Positions 1 to 5,736 of a stretch of DNA of 5,738 nucleotides are shown piece after piece (the stretch's first letter is position 1; every line of letters starts with the position of its first letter). The notes beneath the pieces were generated by a model, which was not told where the DNA came from, ran no database searches, and saw only the letters and a list, made by a program, of their open reading frames with translations. This DNA is from Lonsdalea britannica (GTDB lineage Bacteria; Pseudomonadota; Gammaproteobacteria; Enterobacterales; Enterobacteriaceae), in NCBI RefSeq assembly GCF_946477055.1, contig NZ_CAMKXG010000228.1, forward strand, positions 1 to 5,738. The letters run 5' to 3'. The position numbers and the translations under genes are program-made.

Positions 1-52
1 CGCGACCCCCTGCGTGACAGGCAGGTATTCTAACCAACTGAACTACCGCTCC
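1..52 (-). tRNA. aspV: tRNA-Asp (anticodon GUC), 3' end cut off by the window edge
   Basis: Read on the minus strand, the RNA begins GGAGCGG at position 52 and matches E. coli tRNA-Asp from memory except for one D-loop base. The acceptor 5' strand, the D arm (with GGTTAGAA) and the anticodon arm CCTGC-CTGTCAC-GCAGG are visible. The anticodon GTC lies at positions 18 to 16. The variable loop and the first T-stem bases are present. About 25 nucleotides of the mature tRNA (rest of the T arm, acceptor 3' strand and CCA) lie to the left of the window. It decodes GAC and GAU. The position next to dnaQ is that of aspV in E. coli, so the symbol comes from synteny; identical tRNA-Asp copies elsewhere cannot be told apart by sequence alone. 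Confidence 0.95.
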
Positions 53-70
53 ACTCTGCGCTCTGTGAGC

Positions 71-106
71 GGGTTGAATACTAAAATGGCACCCTAATCA
101 CGTCAA
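71..106 (-). promoter_or_regulatory. sigma70 promoter of the tRNA-Asp gene
   Basis: On the minus strand there is a -35 box TTGACG (101-106), a 17-base spacer and a -10 box TAGTAT (78-83), followed by the C-rich discriminator TCAACCC (77-71). Transcription would start near 70-71, giving a leader of about 18 bases before the tRNA at 52. A GC-rich discriminator is typical of stable-RNA promoters under stringent (ppGpp/DksA) control. That regulation is inferred, not shown. Confidence 0.8.
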
Positions 107-124
107 TGCTTTTTCACGCTAACC

Positions 125-157
125 GACTCTGTTTGCTCAGATTTCCAGCGCAGAGTC
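125..157 (-). terminator. Inverted repeat after dnaQ, possible weak terminator
   Basis: GACTCTG (125-131) and CAGAGTC (151-157) form a perfect 7-bp inverted repeat around a 19-base loop. A further GCT/AGC pairing is possible inside the loop. It lies 21 bases past the dnaQ stop codon and before the tRNA promoter, where a dnaQ terminator would be expected. No U-tract follows on the minus strand, so intrinsic termination would be poor. It may instead stabilise the dnaQ mRNA 3' end or have no function. Confidence 0.3.
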
Positions 158-177
158 TGTTTTCACTCCGGCGATGT

Positions 178-912
178 TCAATCACGCCACAGGCAGCTGC
201 CGCCTTTTTTCACAATCAGATCGAGCCGCTGTTCATGCGCCATCACCTCGTCGTCGCTGGCGTAGATCACCGGTAACGCGGACGCCGGACGCGCGATGCG
301 CTGAATAGTGTCTCCCTGATTCGCCTGCTGCGACCCTTCGTTATCCATGGAAAACGCGAGCGACCTCTGGCCGCCGGTCATCGCCAAATAGACTTCTGCC
401 AGTATTTCGGCATCGAGTAACGCGCCGTGCAGCGTACGCTTGCTGTTGTCGATCAGATAACGGTCGCACAACGCATCCAGGTTGTTACGCTTGCCGGGGA
501 AAAGCTTACGGGCCAACAGCAGGCTATCCGTGATTTTGCAGAAGGTTTCCGTCTTCGGAATATCTCGCTGCAGCATCCGGAACTCGTAGTCCATAAAGCC
601 GATATCAAACGCCGCGTTATGGATGACCAACTCGGCGCCACGGATAAAGTCCATGAAGTCGTCGGCGATGTCGGCATAAGTGGGTTTATCGACCAGGAAT
701 TCGTCGCTGATCCCGTGAACGTTATAGGCTTCCGGGTCGATCAAGCGATCGGGTTTGAGGTAAACATGATAGTTGCGGCCGGTCAGACGACGGTTAATCA
801 CCTCAACGGCACCGATTTCGATGATGCGATGACCTTCGTAATGAACACCCAACTTGTTCATACCCGTGGTTTCGGTATCCAGGACGATTTGTCGTGTTAT
901 TTCAGTGCTCAT
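178..912 (-). CDS. dnaQ: DNA polymerase III epsilon subunit, 3'-5' proofreading exonuclease
   Basis: The 244-residue product (243 in E. coli) is the editing subunit of the replicative polymerase core, bound to alpha (DnaE) and theta (HolE) in the cytoplasm; it removes misincorporated nucleotides. All DEDDh exonuclease signatures are present: Exo I D12-T-E14 in VLDTETTGM, Exo II D103 in HNAAFDIGF, and Exo III H162 with D167 in HGALLDAE. These residues bind the two catalytic metals. A beta-clamp-binding hexamer QRSLAF sits at 182-187. A Gln/Asn-rich linker (about 190-205) leads to the C-terminal alpha-binding segment, which ends KKGGSCLW as in E. coli. The ATG start gives the conserved [12 protein letters not shown] opening. 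The Shine-Dalgarno sequence is poor (ACGAAAACG just before ATG), consistent with low expression. It is divergent from rnhA; tRNA-Asp follows on the same strand. Identity is essentially certain. Confidence 0.98.
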   Translation of the reverse strand: MSTEITRQIVLDTETTGMNKLGVHYEGHRIIEIGAVEVINRRLTGRNYHVYLKPDRLIDPEAYNVHGISDEFLVDKPTYADIADDFMDFIRGAELVIHNAAFDIGFMDYEFRMLQRDIPKTETFCKITDSLLLARKLFPGKRNNLDALCDRYLIDNSKRTLHGALLDAEILAEVYLAMTGGQRSLAFSMDNEGSQQANQGDTIQRIARPASALPVIYASDDEVMAHEQRLDLIVKKGGSCLWRD

Positions 913-955
913 CGTTTTCGTTTATGTCAGACTTGTGGTTTTCAGCATGGACAAG

Positions 956-961
956 AGTCTA
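956..961 (-). promoter_or_regulatory. Candidate extended -10 box for dnaQ
   Basis: On the minus strand TGGTAGACT contains a TGn extension and a -10-like hexamer TAGACT (4 of 6 matches to TATAAT). Transcription would start near 949, about 37 bases before the dnaQ ATG. No convincing -35 box lies 16-18 bases upstream. In E. coli the dnaQ and rnhA promoters overlap in this interval, so placement is plausible, but the exact box is a weak call. It sits immediately in front of the rnhA start codon. Confidence 0.3.
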
Positions 962-967
962 CCAGAG

Positions 968-1432
968 ATGCGTAAACAGGTAGAAATTTTCACCGACGGC
1001 TCCTGCCTCGGCAACCCCGGACCCGGGGGCTACGGCGCGGTGTTGCGCTATAAACAGCACGAAAAAGAGCTCAGCGCAGGTTACCGCCTCACGACGAATA
1101 ATCGCATGGAGCTGATGGCGGCGATTGTGTCGCTGGAGTCGCTGACCACGCCGTGCGACGTGACTCTGAGTACGGACAGCCAATACGTCCGTCAGGGGAT
1201 CACCAGCTGGATTCATAACTGGAAAAAGCGCGGCTGGAAAACCGCCGATAAAAAGCCGGTAAAAAATGTCGATCTCTGGCAGCGGCTGGATTTAGCGATC
1301 CACCACCACACCATCCAGTGGGAATGGGTGAAAGGCCATGCCGGTCACCCGGAAAACGAACGTTGCGACCAGCTGGCGCGTGAGGCCGCGGGCGCGCCAA
1401 CGCAGGATGACGTCGGTTACAAACAGGATTAA
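968..1432 (+). CDS. rnhA: Ribonuclease HI
   Basis: This 154-residue enzyme (155 in E. coli) cuts the RNA strand of RNA-DNA hybrids, clearing R-loops and primer RNA and preventing origin-independent replication starts. The catalytic set is complete: D10 in [15 protein letters not shown]48 in [10 protein letters not shown]70 in LSTDSQYV, H124 in WVKGHAGH and D134 in NERCDQLA. The basic protrusion, or handle, that grips the hybrid is clear in [14 protein letters not shown] (84-97). The ATG at 968 is chosen because it gives the E. coli-like opening [12 protein letters not shown]. The open frame extends upstream to 854 (another ATG at 947), but that would add non-homologous residues and run into dnaQ. 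An AAGAG at 953-957, ten bases before the ATG, is the best ribosome site. It is divergent from dnaQ and convergent with yafS, with overlapping stop codons. Confidence 0.97.
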   Translation: MRKQVEIFTDGSCLGNPGPGGYGAVLRYKQHEKELSAGYRLTTNNRMELMAAIVSLESLTTPCDVTLSTDSQYVRQGITSWIHNWKKRGWKTADKKPVKNVDLWQRLDLAIHHHTIQWEWVKGHAGHPENERCDQLAREAAGAPTQDDVGYKQD

Positions 1433-2151
1433 TCCGGGCCGCGACGATAGCTTTTCGTCACGCCCACCGGACTGCGCATCGACGTTTTTTTCAGTCTGGA
1501 ACGCATCGGCGTAAACGTCAGCGGCACGGTGCGTTTTCGCGCCACAATCAGGTTCAGACATCCCAGCAGCGGCAGATGGTTGTTCCAACGCCCCTGCCCT
1601 TGCTGACGCCAGGGCAACGCATGCAGGCTGGTGTTATGCACGATTTCATAGTTGAGCAGATTCAGCCAGTCCTGCAGCCGCATCTGGCTGAACATCCGAC
1701 TGCAATACGGCTGTCGACGCCGGATCCCCGGCACCACCTTTCCCAATCCCATCAAACTCATCGGATTAAATCCGCTGATAATAAGCCAGCCATCGTTGAT
1801 CAGAACGCGATCCACTTCCCGCAGCACGCGATGGGGATCGCTGGAATACGCCAGTGAGTGAATCAGCAGGCAGGCATCCACGGATTTCTCGATAAACGGC
1901 AGTTGGCACGGGTCGGCGATGACGTCCGCGCAGGCACGGTTCTGCGTGACGTTGATCTGATGGGAAATTGCGCAGTCCGCGCTATTCAATTCGGCGCTCA
2001 GCGCCCCCACCTTCACCAGGTGAAAACCAAAGATCTTCGGCCACCACGGCTGTAGCGCATCATCGAGCGTATCGCGATAGGATGTCCCCCAGGGGATGGA
2101 GTCCCATGAATCAGGAGCCTCTACAGTCTGGACGGTTTGTGCTGGCTTCAT
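1429..2151 (-). CDS. yafS: YafS, class I SAM-methyltransferase-like protein
   Basis: The 240-residue product has the same length as E. coli YafS and the same MKPA opening, and is in the same place opposite gloB. It belongs to the Methyltransf_11-like group, but its substrate is not known to me. Visible fold elements are the WDSIPWG segment (16-22), FGFHLVKVG (41-49) where motif I should be, DPCQLPF (80-86, adenine-side motif), [11 protein letters not shown] (90-100) and the [21 protein letters not shown] block (110-130). Motif I lacks the usual GxGxG glycines, reading KVGALSAE, as I recall the E. coli protein also does. From about residue 203 the tail is strongly basic (eleven Lys/Arg against one acidic residue) and lies outside the fold, perhaps binding nucleic acid or membrane. 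GGAAG ten bases before the ATG is the likely ribosome site. Family confident; enzymatic activity uncertain. Confidence 0.9.
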   Translation of the reverse strand: MKPAQTVQTVEAPDSWDSIPWGTSYRDTLDDALQPWWPKIFGFHLVKVGALSAELNSADCAISHQINVTQNRACADVIADPCQLPFIEKSVDACLLIHSLAYSSDPHRVLREVDRVLINDGWLIISGFNPMSLMGLGKVVPGIRRRQPYCSRMFSQMRLQDWLNLLNYEIVHNTSLHALPWRQQGQGRWNNHLPLLGCLNLIVARKRTVPLTFTPMRSRLKKTSMRSPVGVTKSYRRGPD

Positions 2152-2164
2152 GTTCTAGTATCTT
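2137..2164 (+). promoter_or_regulatory. Candidate sigma70 promoter for gloB
   Basis: TTGTGC (2137-2142), a 16-base spacer and TATCTT (2159-2164) form a weak sigma70-like pair. Transcription would start near 2171, about 24 bases before the gloB ATG. The -35 box matches only 3 of 6 consensus bases and lies inside the 5' end of yafS. No better pair is visible in the 43-bp divergent gap. Confidence 0.35.
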
Positions 2165-2182
2165 CCACAGGTAACGGCAAAC

Positions 2183-2188
2183 AGAGGA
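2183..2188 (+). promoter_or_regulatory. Ribosome binding site of gloB
   Basis: AGAGGA lies six bases before the ATG at 2195. It is the clearest Shine-Dalgarno sequence in the window and fixes the gloB start. Confidence 0.75.
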
Positions 2189-2194
2189 CTCACC

Positions 2195-2950
2195 ATGAAT
2201 CTTATCAGTGTTCCCGCACTCAAAGATAACTACATTTGGTTACTGAGCAATCAACAGAAGGCGTGTGTGATCGTCGACCCCGGAGAAGCCGCGCCGGTGT
2301 TGGCGGCGCTGGAAGCGCAGCAGCTTACGCCGGTTGCTCTCCTGTTAACCCACCACCATCAGGATCACGTCGGCGGCGTGAAAGCATTAAAGGAACGCTT
2401 CCCCCATATCGACGTTTACGGTCCGCAGGAAACTTCCCGCAGCGGAACGACACATACCTTAAACGAGGGCGACAGTCTGACGTTGCTGGACTCGGAATTT
2501 TCTATTTTTTCCGTCCCAGGGCATACAGCGGGACATATCGCGTATTATAGCGCTCCATACCTGTTTTGCGGCGACACGCTGTTTTCCGCTGGATGCGGAC
2601 GTATTTTTGAAGGCACACCGGAACAAATGTTTGAATCGGTTAGCAAACTCTCCCAGCTACCGGATGAGACGTTGGTGTGTTGCGCTCATGAATATACGTT
2701 GTCAAACCTGGAGTTCGCCCATGAGTTATGGCCGGAGGAGCCCACAATTGCCGACTATCTGCTAAAAGTCAGACAATTAAGGGAAAAAGGGCTGTCAACA
2801 GTCCCTACACACCTCGGTTTTGAACGAAATATTAATCTTTTTTTACGTTGTCATAACACTGATTTACAAAGAAAAATATTTAACGATGTGAGCACCAGGG
2901 GCGATTGGCAGACATTTGCGCAACTAAGGGCGATGAAGGACCACTTCTGA
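2195..2950 (+). CDS. gloB: Hydroxyacylglutathione hydrolase (glyoxalase II)
   Basis: The 251-residue enzyme (251 in E. coli) hydrolyses S-D-lactoylglutathione to D-lactate and glutathione, the second step of methylglyoxal detoxification after glyoxalase I, in the cytoplasm. It has the metallo-beta-lactamase fold with the full binuclear metal set: H53, H55, D57 and H58 in [11 protein letters not shown]110 in VPGHTAGH, D127 in FCGDTLF and H165 in CCAHEYT. The helical glyoxalase II C-terminal domain follows from about residue 172, ending with the [10 protein letters not shown] element that belongs to the glutathione-binding part of the family. The start is fixed by AGAGGA and the conserved MNLISVPAL opening. 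It is divergent from yafS and 70 bp ahead of mltD on the same strand. The last third is notably AT-rich compared with the first, although the protein remains family-like. Confidence 0.97.
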   Translation: MNLISVPALKDNYIWLLSNQQKACVIVDPGEAAPVLAALEAQQLTPVALLLTHHHQDHVGGVKALKERFPHIDVYGPQETSRSGTTHTLNEGDSLTLLDSEFSIFSVPGHTAGHIAYYSAPYLFCGDTLFSAGCGRIFEGTPEQMFESVSKLSQLPDETLVCCAHEYTLSNLEFAHELWPEEPTIADYLLKVRQLREKGLSTVPTHLGFERNINLFLRCHNTDLQRKIFNDVSTRGDWQTFAQLRAMKDHF

Positions 2951-2959
2951 AGGTTTTAG

Positions 2960-2988
2960 TTGTACGCATTGACCAATCAAAGTATGAT
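2960..2988 (+). promoter_or_regulatory. Likely sigma70 promoter for mltD
   Basis: TTGTAC (2960-2965), an exact 17-base spacer and TATGAT (2983-2988, 5 of 6 consensus) precede mltD. Transcription would start near 2995, leaving a short leader of about 26 bases. The pair lies entirely in the gloB-mltD gap, so mltD probably need not depend on gloB transcription. No intrinsic terminator is visible after gloB, so read-through could also contribute. Confidence 0.5.
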
Positions 2989-3020
2989 CGTTCGTCTTTT
3001 GAGCAACTGTTGACAAAAAT

Positions 3021-4409
3021 ATGAAGGCTAAAGCGATACTTATCGCCTCGGTCTTGTTGGTAGGCTGCCAGGTTTCACCCCATGATACCTCCCAGCCCAA
3101 ACAACATGCACAGAGTCTGTCTTCGGCCAGTCAAAGTGAAGCAGGAAAGTACACCGAAGGTCGAGAGACCGGGGCGCGATGGCTGGATGATGACAGCCTC
3201 GCGCAGCAGGACCTGTGGAACTTAATTAGTCGTGAGCTGAAGATGGAGGTTCCGGAAAACGCCCGGATCCGCGAGCAGAAACAGCGTTATTTGAAAAATA
3301 AGAGCTATCTCCACGATGTAACATTACGGGCAGAGCCGTACATGTACTGGATAGTCGAGCAGATTAAGCAACGTAAAATGCCGATGGAACTGGTACTGCT
3401 ACCCATAGTGGAGAGCGCTTTTAATCCAAACGCCCAATCGTCGGCCAACGCCGTTGGATTGTGGCAGATTGTCCCAGGAACGGGACGTCATTATGGATTG
3501 CAGCAAGATAAATGGTACGACGGACGCCGCGATGTCGCCGCTTCCACGACAGCCGCATTAAATATGATGCAGCGCCTTAACCGGATGTTTGATGGAGACT
3601 GGTTGCTGACCATCGCCGCCTACAACAGTGGCGAAGGTCGTGTGATGCAGGCCATCAAAGCGAATAAGGCAAAGGGTCGCCCAACGAATTACTGGTCACT
3701 GGCGCTCCCTTACGAAACGTCGATTTACGTACCCAAGATGCTGGCTTTAAGCGACATATTGAAGCATAGCAAAAAATACGGCCTTGACCTGCCGAAAACG
3801 AATGAAGAACGTGCCCTGGCGCAAGTGGATTTAGGACAGCAGATGCAGCTGACCCAAGCCGCCGAGCTAGCCGGTTTACCCGTCACAAAATTGAAAAGCT
3901 ACAATACGGGTTATAAACAGAATGTGACTGCGCCTAATGGGCCGCATTACATTATGGTACCGAAGGCACATGTCGAGCAGTTGAAAGACTCGCTGGCAGA
4001 AGTAGATATTGCGGCGGTTCAGCCGACGCGTCTGGCACAAACAACCCGGGGTTCTGAATATAAAGTCCGTACAGGCGATACGTTATCCGCCATCGCCAAA
4101 CGGCTCAATGTCAGCACCAAAGACCTGCAGAACTGGAATAACCTTCGTGGAAATACGGTGAAAGCAGGTCAGACGCTTCAGGTCGCGAAAGCGTCTTTCG
4201 CCACGGCAGGGTCTGATGCCAGCAGTAAAAGTGGCTCGATCATCTACCATGTTCGCAAAGGTGACTCGCTGGCAAGTATCGCCAAACGTCACGGCGTCGA
4301 CATCGCAGATGTGATGCGCTGGAATACGGTCATTAACAAGAATGCCAATATCCAGCCGGGCGACAGACTGACGTTGTTCGTCAGCAAAAAACAGTCTCCC
4401 GATTCCTGA
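3021..4409 (+). CDS. mltD: Membrane-bound lytic murein transglycosylase D
   Basis: The 462-residue lipoprotein (452 in E. coli) cleaves peptidoglycan glycan strands between MurNAc and GlcNAc, forming 1,6-anhydro ends. The signal peptide MKAKAILIASVLLVGC ends in lipobox L13-V-G-C16. Gln at +2, not Asp, fits sorting to the outer membrane. A low-complexity Ser/Gln-rich linker (17-50) precedes the MltD N-terminal region. The SLT domain (about 100-225) holds catalytic E131 in LPIVESAFNP, GLWQIVPGTGRHYGL, and AAYNSGEGRV (Y201, N202). Two LysM modules follow, at about 347-390 (YKVRTGDTLSAIAKRL) and 409-456 (YHVRKGDSLASIAKRHGV), which bind glycan. The ATG at 3021 gives a proper signal peptide but has almost no Shine-Dalgarno sequence. 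A strong terminator follows. The extra length over E. coli lies in the linkers. Confidence 0.97.
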   Translation: MKAKAILIASVLLVGCQVSPHDTSQPKQHAQSLSSASQSEAGKYTEGRETGARWLDDDSLAQQDLWNLISRELKMEVPENARIREQKQRYLKNKSYLHDVTLRAEPYMYWIVEQIKQRKMPMELVLLPIVESAFNPNAQSSANAVGLWQIVPGTGRHYGLQQDKWYDGRRDVAASTTAALNMMQRLNRMFDGDWLLTIAAYNSGEGRVMQAIKANKAKGRPTNYWSLALPYETSIYVPKMLALSDILKHSKKYGLDLPKTNEERALAQVDLGQQMQLTQAAELAGLPVTKLKSYNTGYKQNVTAPNGPHYIMVPKAHVEQLKDSLAEVDIAAVQPTRLAQTTRGSEYKVRTGDTLSAIAKRLNVSTKDLQNWNNLRGNTVKAGQTLQVAKASFATAGSDASSKSGSIIYHVRKGDSLASIAKRHGVDIADVMRWNTVINKNANIQPGDRLTLFVSKKQSPDS

Positions 4410-4424
4410 TCGGTCACGTAAAAC

Positions 4425-4452
4425 AAAAACCTCTCTTCGGAGAGGTTTTTTT
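4425..4452 (+). terminator. UUCG-loop intrinsic terminator of mltD, likely bidirectional
   Basis: AAAAACCTCTC (4425-4435) pairs perfectly with GAGAGGTTTTT (4440-4450) around a UUCG loop closed by C-G, the unusually stable tetraloop. Seven T residues follow the GC-rich stem on the plus strand. It begins 15 bases after the mltD stop. Read on the minus strand the same hairpin is followed by TTTTTGTTTT, so it should also stop yafD transcripts arriving from the right. Confidence 0.92.
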
Positions 4453-4554
4453 ATGGGTGTAACGCTGTGACAGCAATAGAAACGAGGGGAAAGCGAAGGC
4501 CGTTCATTCAAACCGCGAGCCAGCGTGGTGATAACCGCTCACAGGCCCAAGCTC
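4453..4554. other. Short mltD-yafD intergenic spacer without a gene; yafE absent
   Basis: About 100 bp separate the terminator from the yafD stop codon. I see no reading frame, RNA or recognisable fragment of YafE, the methyltransferase that E. coli encodes directly after yafD. Whether the gene was lost here or gained elsewhere cannot be told from this sequence. Confidence 0.6.
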
Positions 4555-5340
4555 CTAGAGATTGAACTCCACGCGCAGCGGGTTGTGATCGGAAGCATCA
4601 GTGACTAACACCGAGGAGTGCGCCACGTCGAGCTCTCGATAGAAGACGAAGTCCAATGGACGACCGAACGCCCTGCGCCGCTGATCGTTGTTGAACATTA
4701 CCTCTTTTAACCCCATCACCCCGGCAAAACGGTACAGCGCATTGCTTCTCGGCTGGCTCCAGGCATTGAAATCCCCCGCCATGATCACCGGTCCGGTGTG
4801 ATGATTCAGATGTTCTCCGATGGCCTGCAGCTGCTTGGTGTAGACCTCAACGCCAAAGCTGAAGTTCACGGCGTGAATGTTCACGACCATCAACGAGCGT
4901 CCGTCATGCAGGGGATAGATCGTCACCAGCGCGGATTTGGACAGGCGCAGCAGTGGCTCACGTTCACGCAAAGGACAGCAGTACATCGGCTGCGCGGCAG
5001 AGAGCGTCATCACGCCCGAAGGATGCTGCGGAAGGGAAAAAGCGGGAACCTGATCGGCGGCTGGATAGTGGGAGGTGGCAAACTGAATCAACGCCGGCGA
5101 GCTTTGCGCTTCCTGGAGGAGCATCAGTTGAGCGTTCTGACCAAAGCCCTTCAGCACCGACAGCCAATCCATCCGCTGTTGTTTAAAAATATTCCACACC
5201 AGCAGGCGTAAAACACCGTCCTCCAACGGCAGCGGACCGGACAATACCGGCTGCCCGGAATAATGCATAACCACCGGCTGGAAAATTCTCTCCACAGGCT
5301 GCCCGGCTACATATCTCATGGCATAAGTTTTCTTTCGCAC
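4555..5340 (-). CDS. yafD: YafD, endonuclease/exonuclease/phosphatase-fold protein
   Basis: The 261-residue product (259 in E. coli) matches YafD throughout, from [15 protein letters not shown] at the start to [12 protein letters not shown] near the end. It has the Mg-dependent DNase I/exonuclease III-like (EEP) fold with its catalytic set in order: N50 in LVWNIFK, E77 in LLQEAQ, H156 in VNIHAVNF, D190 and N192 in AGDFNAW, D230 in RPLDFVF, and D251-H252 in SDHNPL. A phosphodiesterase or phosphatase activity is therefore expected, but its substrate is unknown to me. GTG at 5340 is chosen because it keeps the conserved MRKKTYA residues and lies six bases from AGG in AGGCGGG (5349-5343). The alternative ATG at 5319 has a weaker ribosome site. 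It converges on mltD and stops with TAG. The C-terminus ends a few residues earlier, relative to the last motif, than in E. coli. Confidence 0.93.
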   Translation of the reverse strand: MRKKTYAMRYVAGQPVERIFQPVVMHYSGQPVLSGPLPLEDGVLRLLVWNIFKQQRMDWLSVLKGFGQNAQLMLLQEAQSSPALIQFATSHYPAADQVPAFSLPQHPSGVMTLSAAQPMYCCPLREREPLLRLSKSALVTIYPLHDGRSLMVVNIHAVNFSFGVEVYTKQLQAIGEHLNHHTGPVIMAGDFNAWSQPRSNALYRFAGVMGLKEVMFNNDQRRRAFGRPLDFVFYRELDVAHSSVLVTDASDHNPLRVEFNL

Positions 5341-5402
5341 GTCCCGCCTGCTATCAAGATGACTGAGTATCAGCGACTGCTTACTGCAACAGTGATAGTC
5401 CA

Positions 5403-5431
5403 GTTATAGGGGCTTTGCCTGTGAGTTTCAA
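5403..5431 (-). promoter_or_regulatory. Strong sigma70 promoter of yafD
   Basis: On the minus strand TTGAAA (5431-5426, 5 of 6 consensus), a 17-base spacer and TATAAC (5408-5403, 5 of 6) make the best promoter among the protein genes here. Transcription would start near 5396, giving a 5' leader of about 55 bases before the GTG start codon. Confidence 0.7.
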
Positions 5432-5539
5432 CAGCGGATTGGAAAACGAGGGGAGCTGGCTGGGGCACAATGCGGGATCAAGACAACCAGGATTCTTTCC
5501 CATAAAAAAGAGAAAACATCCCGTATTGCAAGCACATAC

Positions 5540-5577
5540 GTGACATAAGCACTACAGCGCAATCGTCGCTGTGTCAC
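5540..5577. repeat. Two-part imperfect hairpin
   Basis: ACAGCG (5554-5559) pairs with CGCTGT (5567-5572) around a 7-base loop. The flanking GTGAC (5540-5544) pairs with GTCAC (5573-5577), leaving a nine-base bulge on the left arm only. No T-run follows on either strand, so it is not an intrinsic terminator. It could be an RNA element or a protein site. Confidence 0.4.
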
Positions 5578-5618
5578 TCCATCATTTATAATGTAATAAG
5601 AAACTACGTCTGTTCGTC

Positions 5619-5699
5619 ATGACAACGACCGCCAGCGCCTGTGCGGTTCTGATGCAGATGATCGACTCGCTCTGTCGAGCACGGTCGAATACGCCGTAA
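5619..5699 (+). CDS. Possible 26-residue open frame, probably not a gene
   Basis: An ATG at 5619 opens a 26-codon frame (MTTTASACAVLMQMIDSLCR then six more residues) that ends in TAA, 12 bases before a hairpin at 5712-5736. The isolated TATAAT at 5587-5592 would place a transcript start near 5599, just ahead of it. Against it are the missing Shine-Dalgarno sequence, missing -35 box, lack of any relative that I recognise and the high chance of a frame this short. If real it could be a small protein or a leader peptide for a gene beyond the window. It is recorded only so that it is not lost. Confidence 0.12.
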   Translation: MTTTASACAVLMQMIDSLCRARSNTP

Positions 5700-5706
5700 A
5701 CAGGAT

Positions 5707-5736
5707 AAAAAAGCCCTGAACAGAGTATTCAGGGCT
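5707..5736 (-). terminator. Intrinsic terminator for a minus-strand gene beyond the right edge
   Basis: AGCCCTGAA (5712-5720) and TTCAGGGCT (5728-5736) form a perfect 9-bp stem with a 7-base loop. On the minus strand the stem runs into six T residues (5712 down to 5707), the classic terminator form. It would end a leftward transcript whose gene lies past position 5738. Whether it also works on the plus strand depends on bases outside the window, which so far read only AT. Confidence 0.75.

Larger units (their letters stand above)
5432..5706. other. Intergenic stretch with no confident gene
   Basis: About 275 bp upstream of the yafD promoter hold no reading frame of convincing length and no relative that I recognise. 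In E. coli a LysR-type regulator gene (yafC) lies beyond yafD, but nothing here resembles its start. The stretch contains an AT-rich run near 5500-5520, a hairpin at 5540-5577, a perfect TATAAT at 5587-5592 on the plus strand without a matching -35 box, and a 26-codon ATG frame at 5619-5699 lacking a Shine-Dalgarno sequence. These could belong to a small RNA, a leader or nothing. Confidence 0.5.

Noticed and set aside
854..967. N-terminal extension of rnhA upstream of 968 (alternative ATG at 947)
   Set aside because: The added residues have no counterpart in RNase HI, overlap dnaQ, and lack a better ribosome site. The ATG at 968 matches the family start.
427..975. 182-codon plus-strand open frame antisense to dnaQ
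   Set aside because: It lies wholly opposite the certain dnaQ gene, has no recognisable domain or ribosome site, and its end runs into the rnhA start. Such frames arise from codon bias in GC-balanced genes.
3010..3040. Perfect TTGACA as a promoter for mltD
   Set aside because: The only -10-like hexamer is poor, 19 bases away and inside the coding sequence. The TTGTAC/TATGAT pair upstream with a 17-base spacer is a better candidate.
4083..4511. 142-codon minus-strand frame antisense to the LysM region of mltD
   Set aside because: It runs through the terminator hairpin and is opposite conserved LysM repeats, with no recognisable domain.
4798..5211. Plus-strand frames antisense to yafD
   Set aside because: The yafD frame carries the complete set of EEP catalytic motifs, while the opposite frames show no domain, promoter or ribosome site.
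5360..5410. 16-codon plus-strand frame starting at the ATG at 5359
   Set aside because: It is very short, has no Shine-Dalgarno sequence, lies in the yafD leader and promoter, and resembles nothing known.
5585..5625. Minus-strand promoter using TTGTCA (5620-5625) and the TATAAA/TTCTTA region
   Set aside because: The -35 match is good, but no good -10 lies at the right distance, and yafD already has a much better promoter at 5403-5431.
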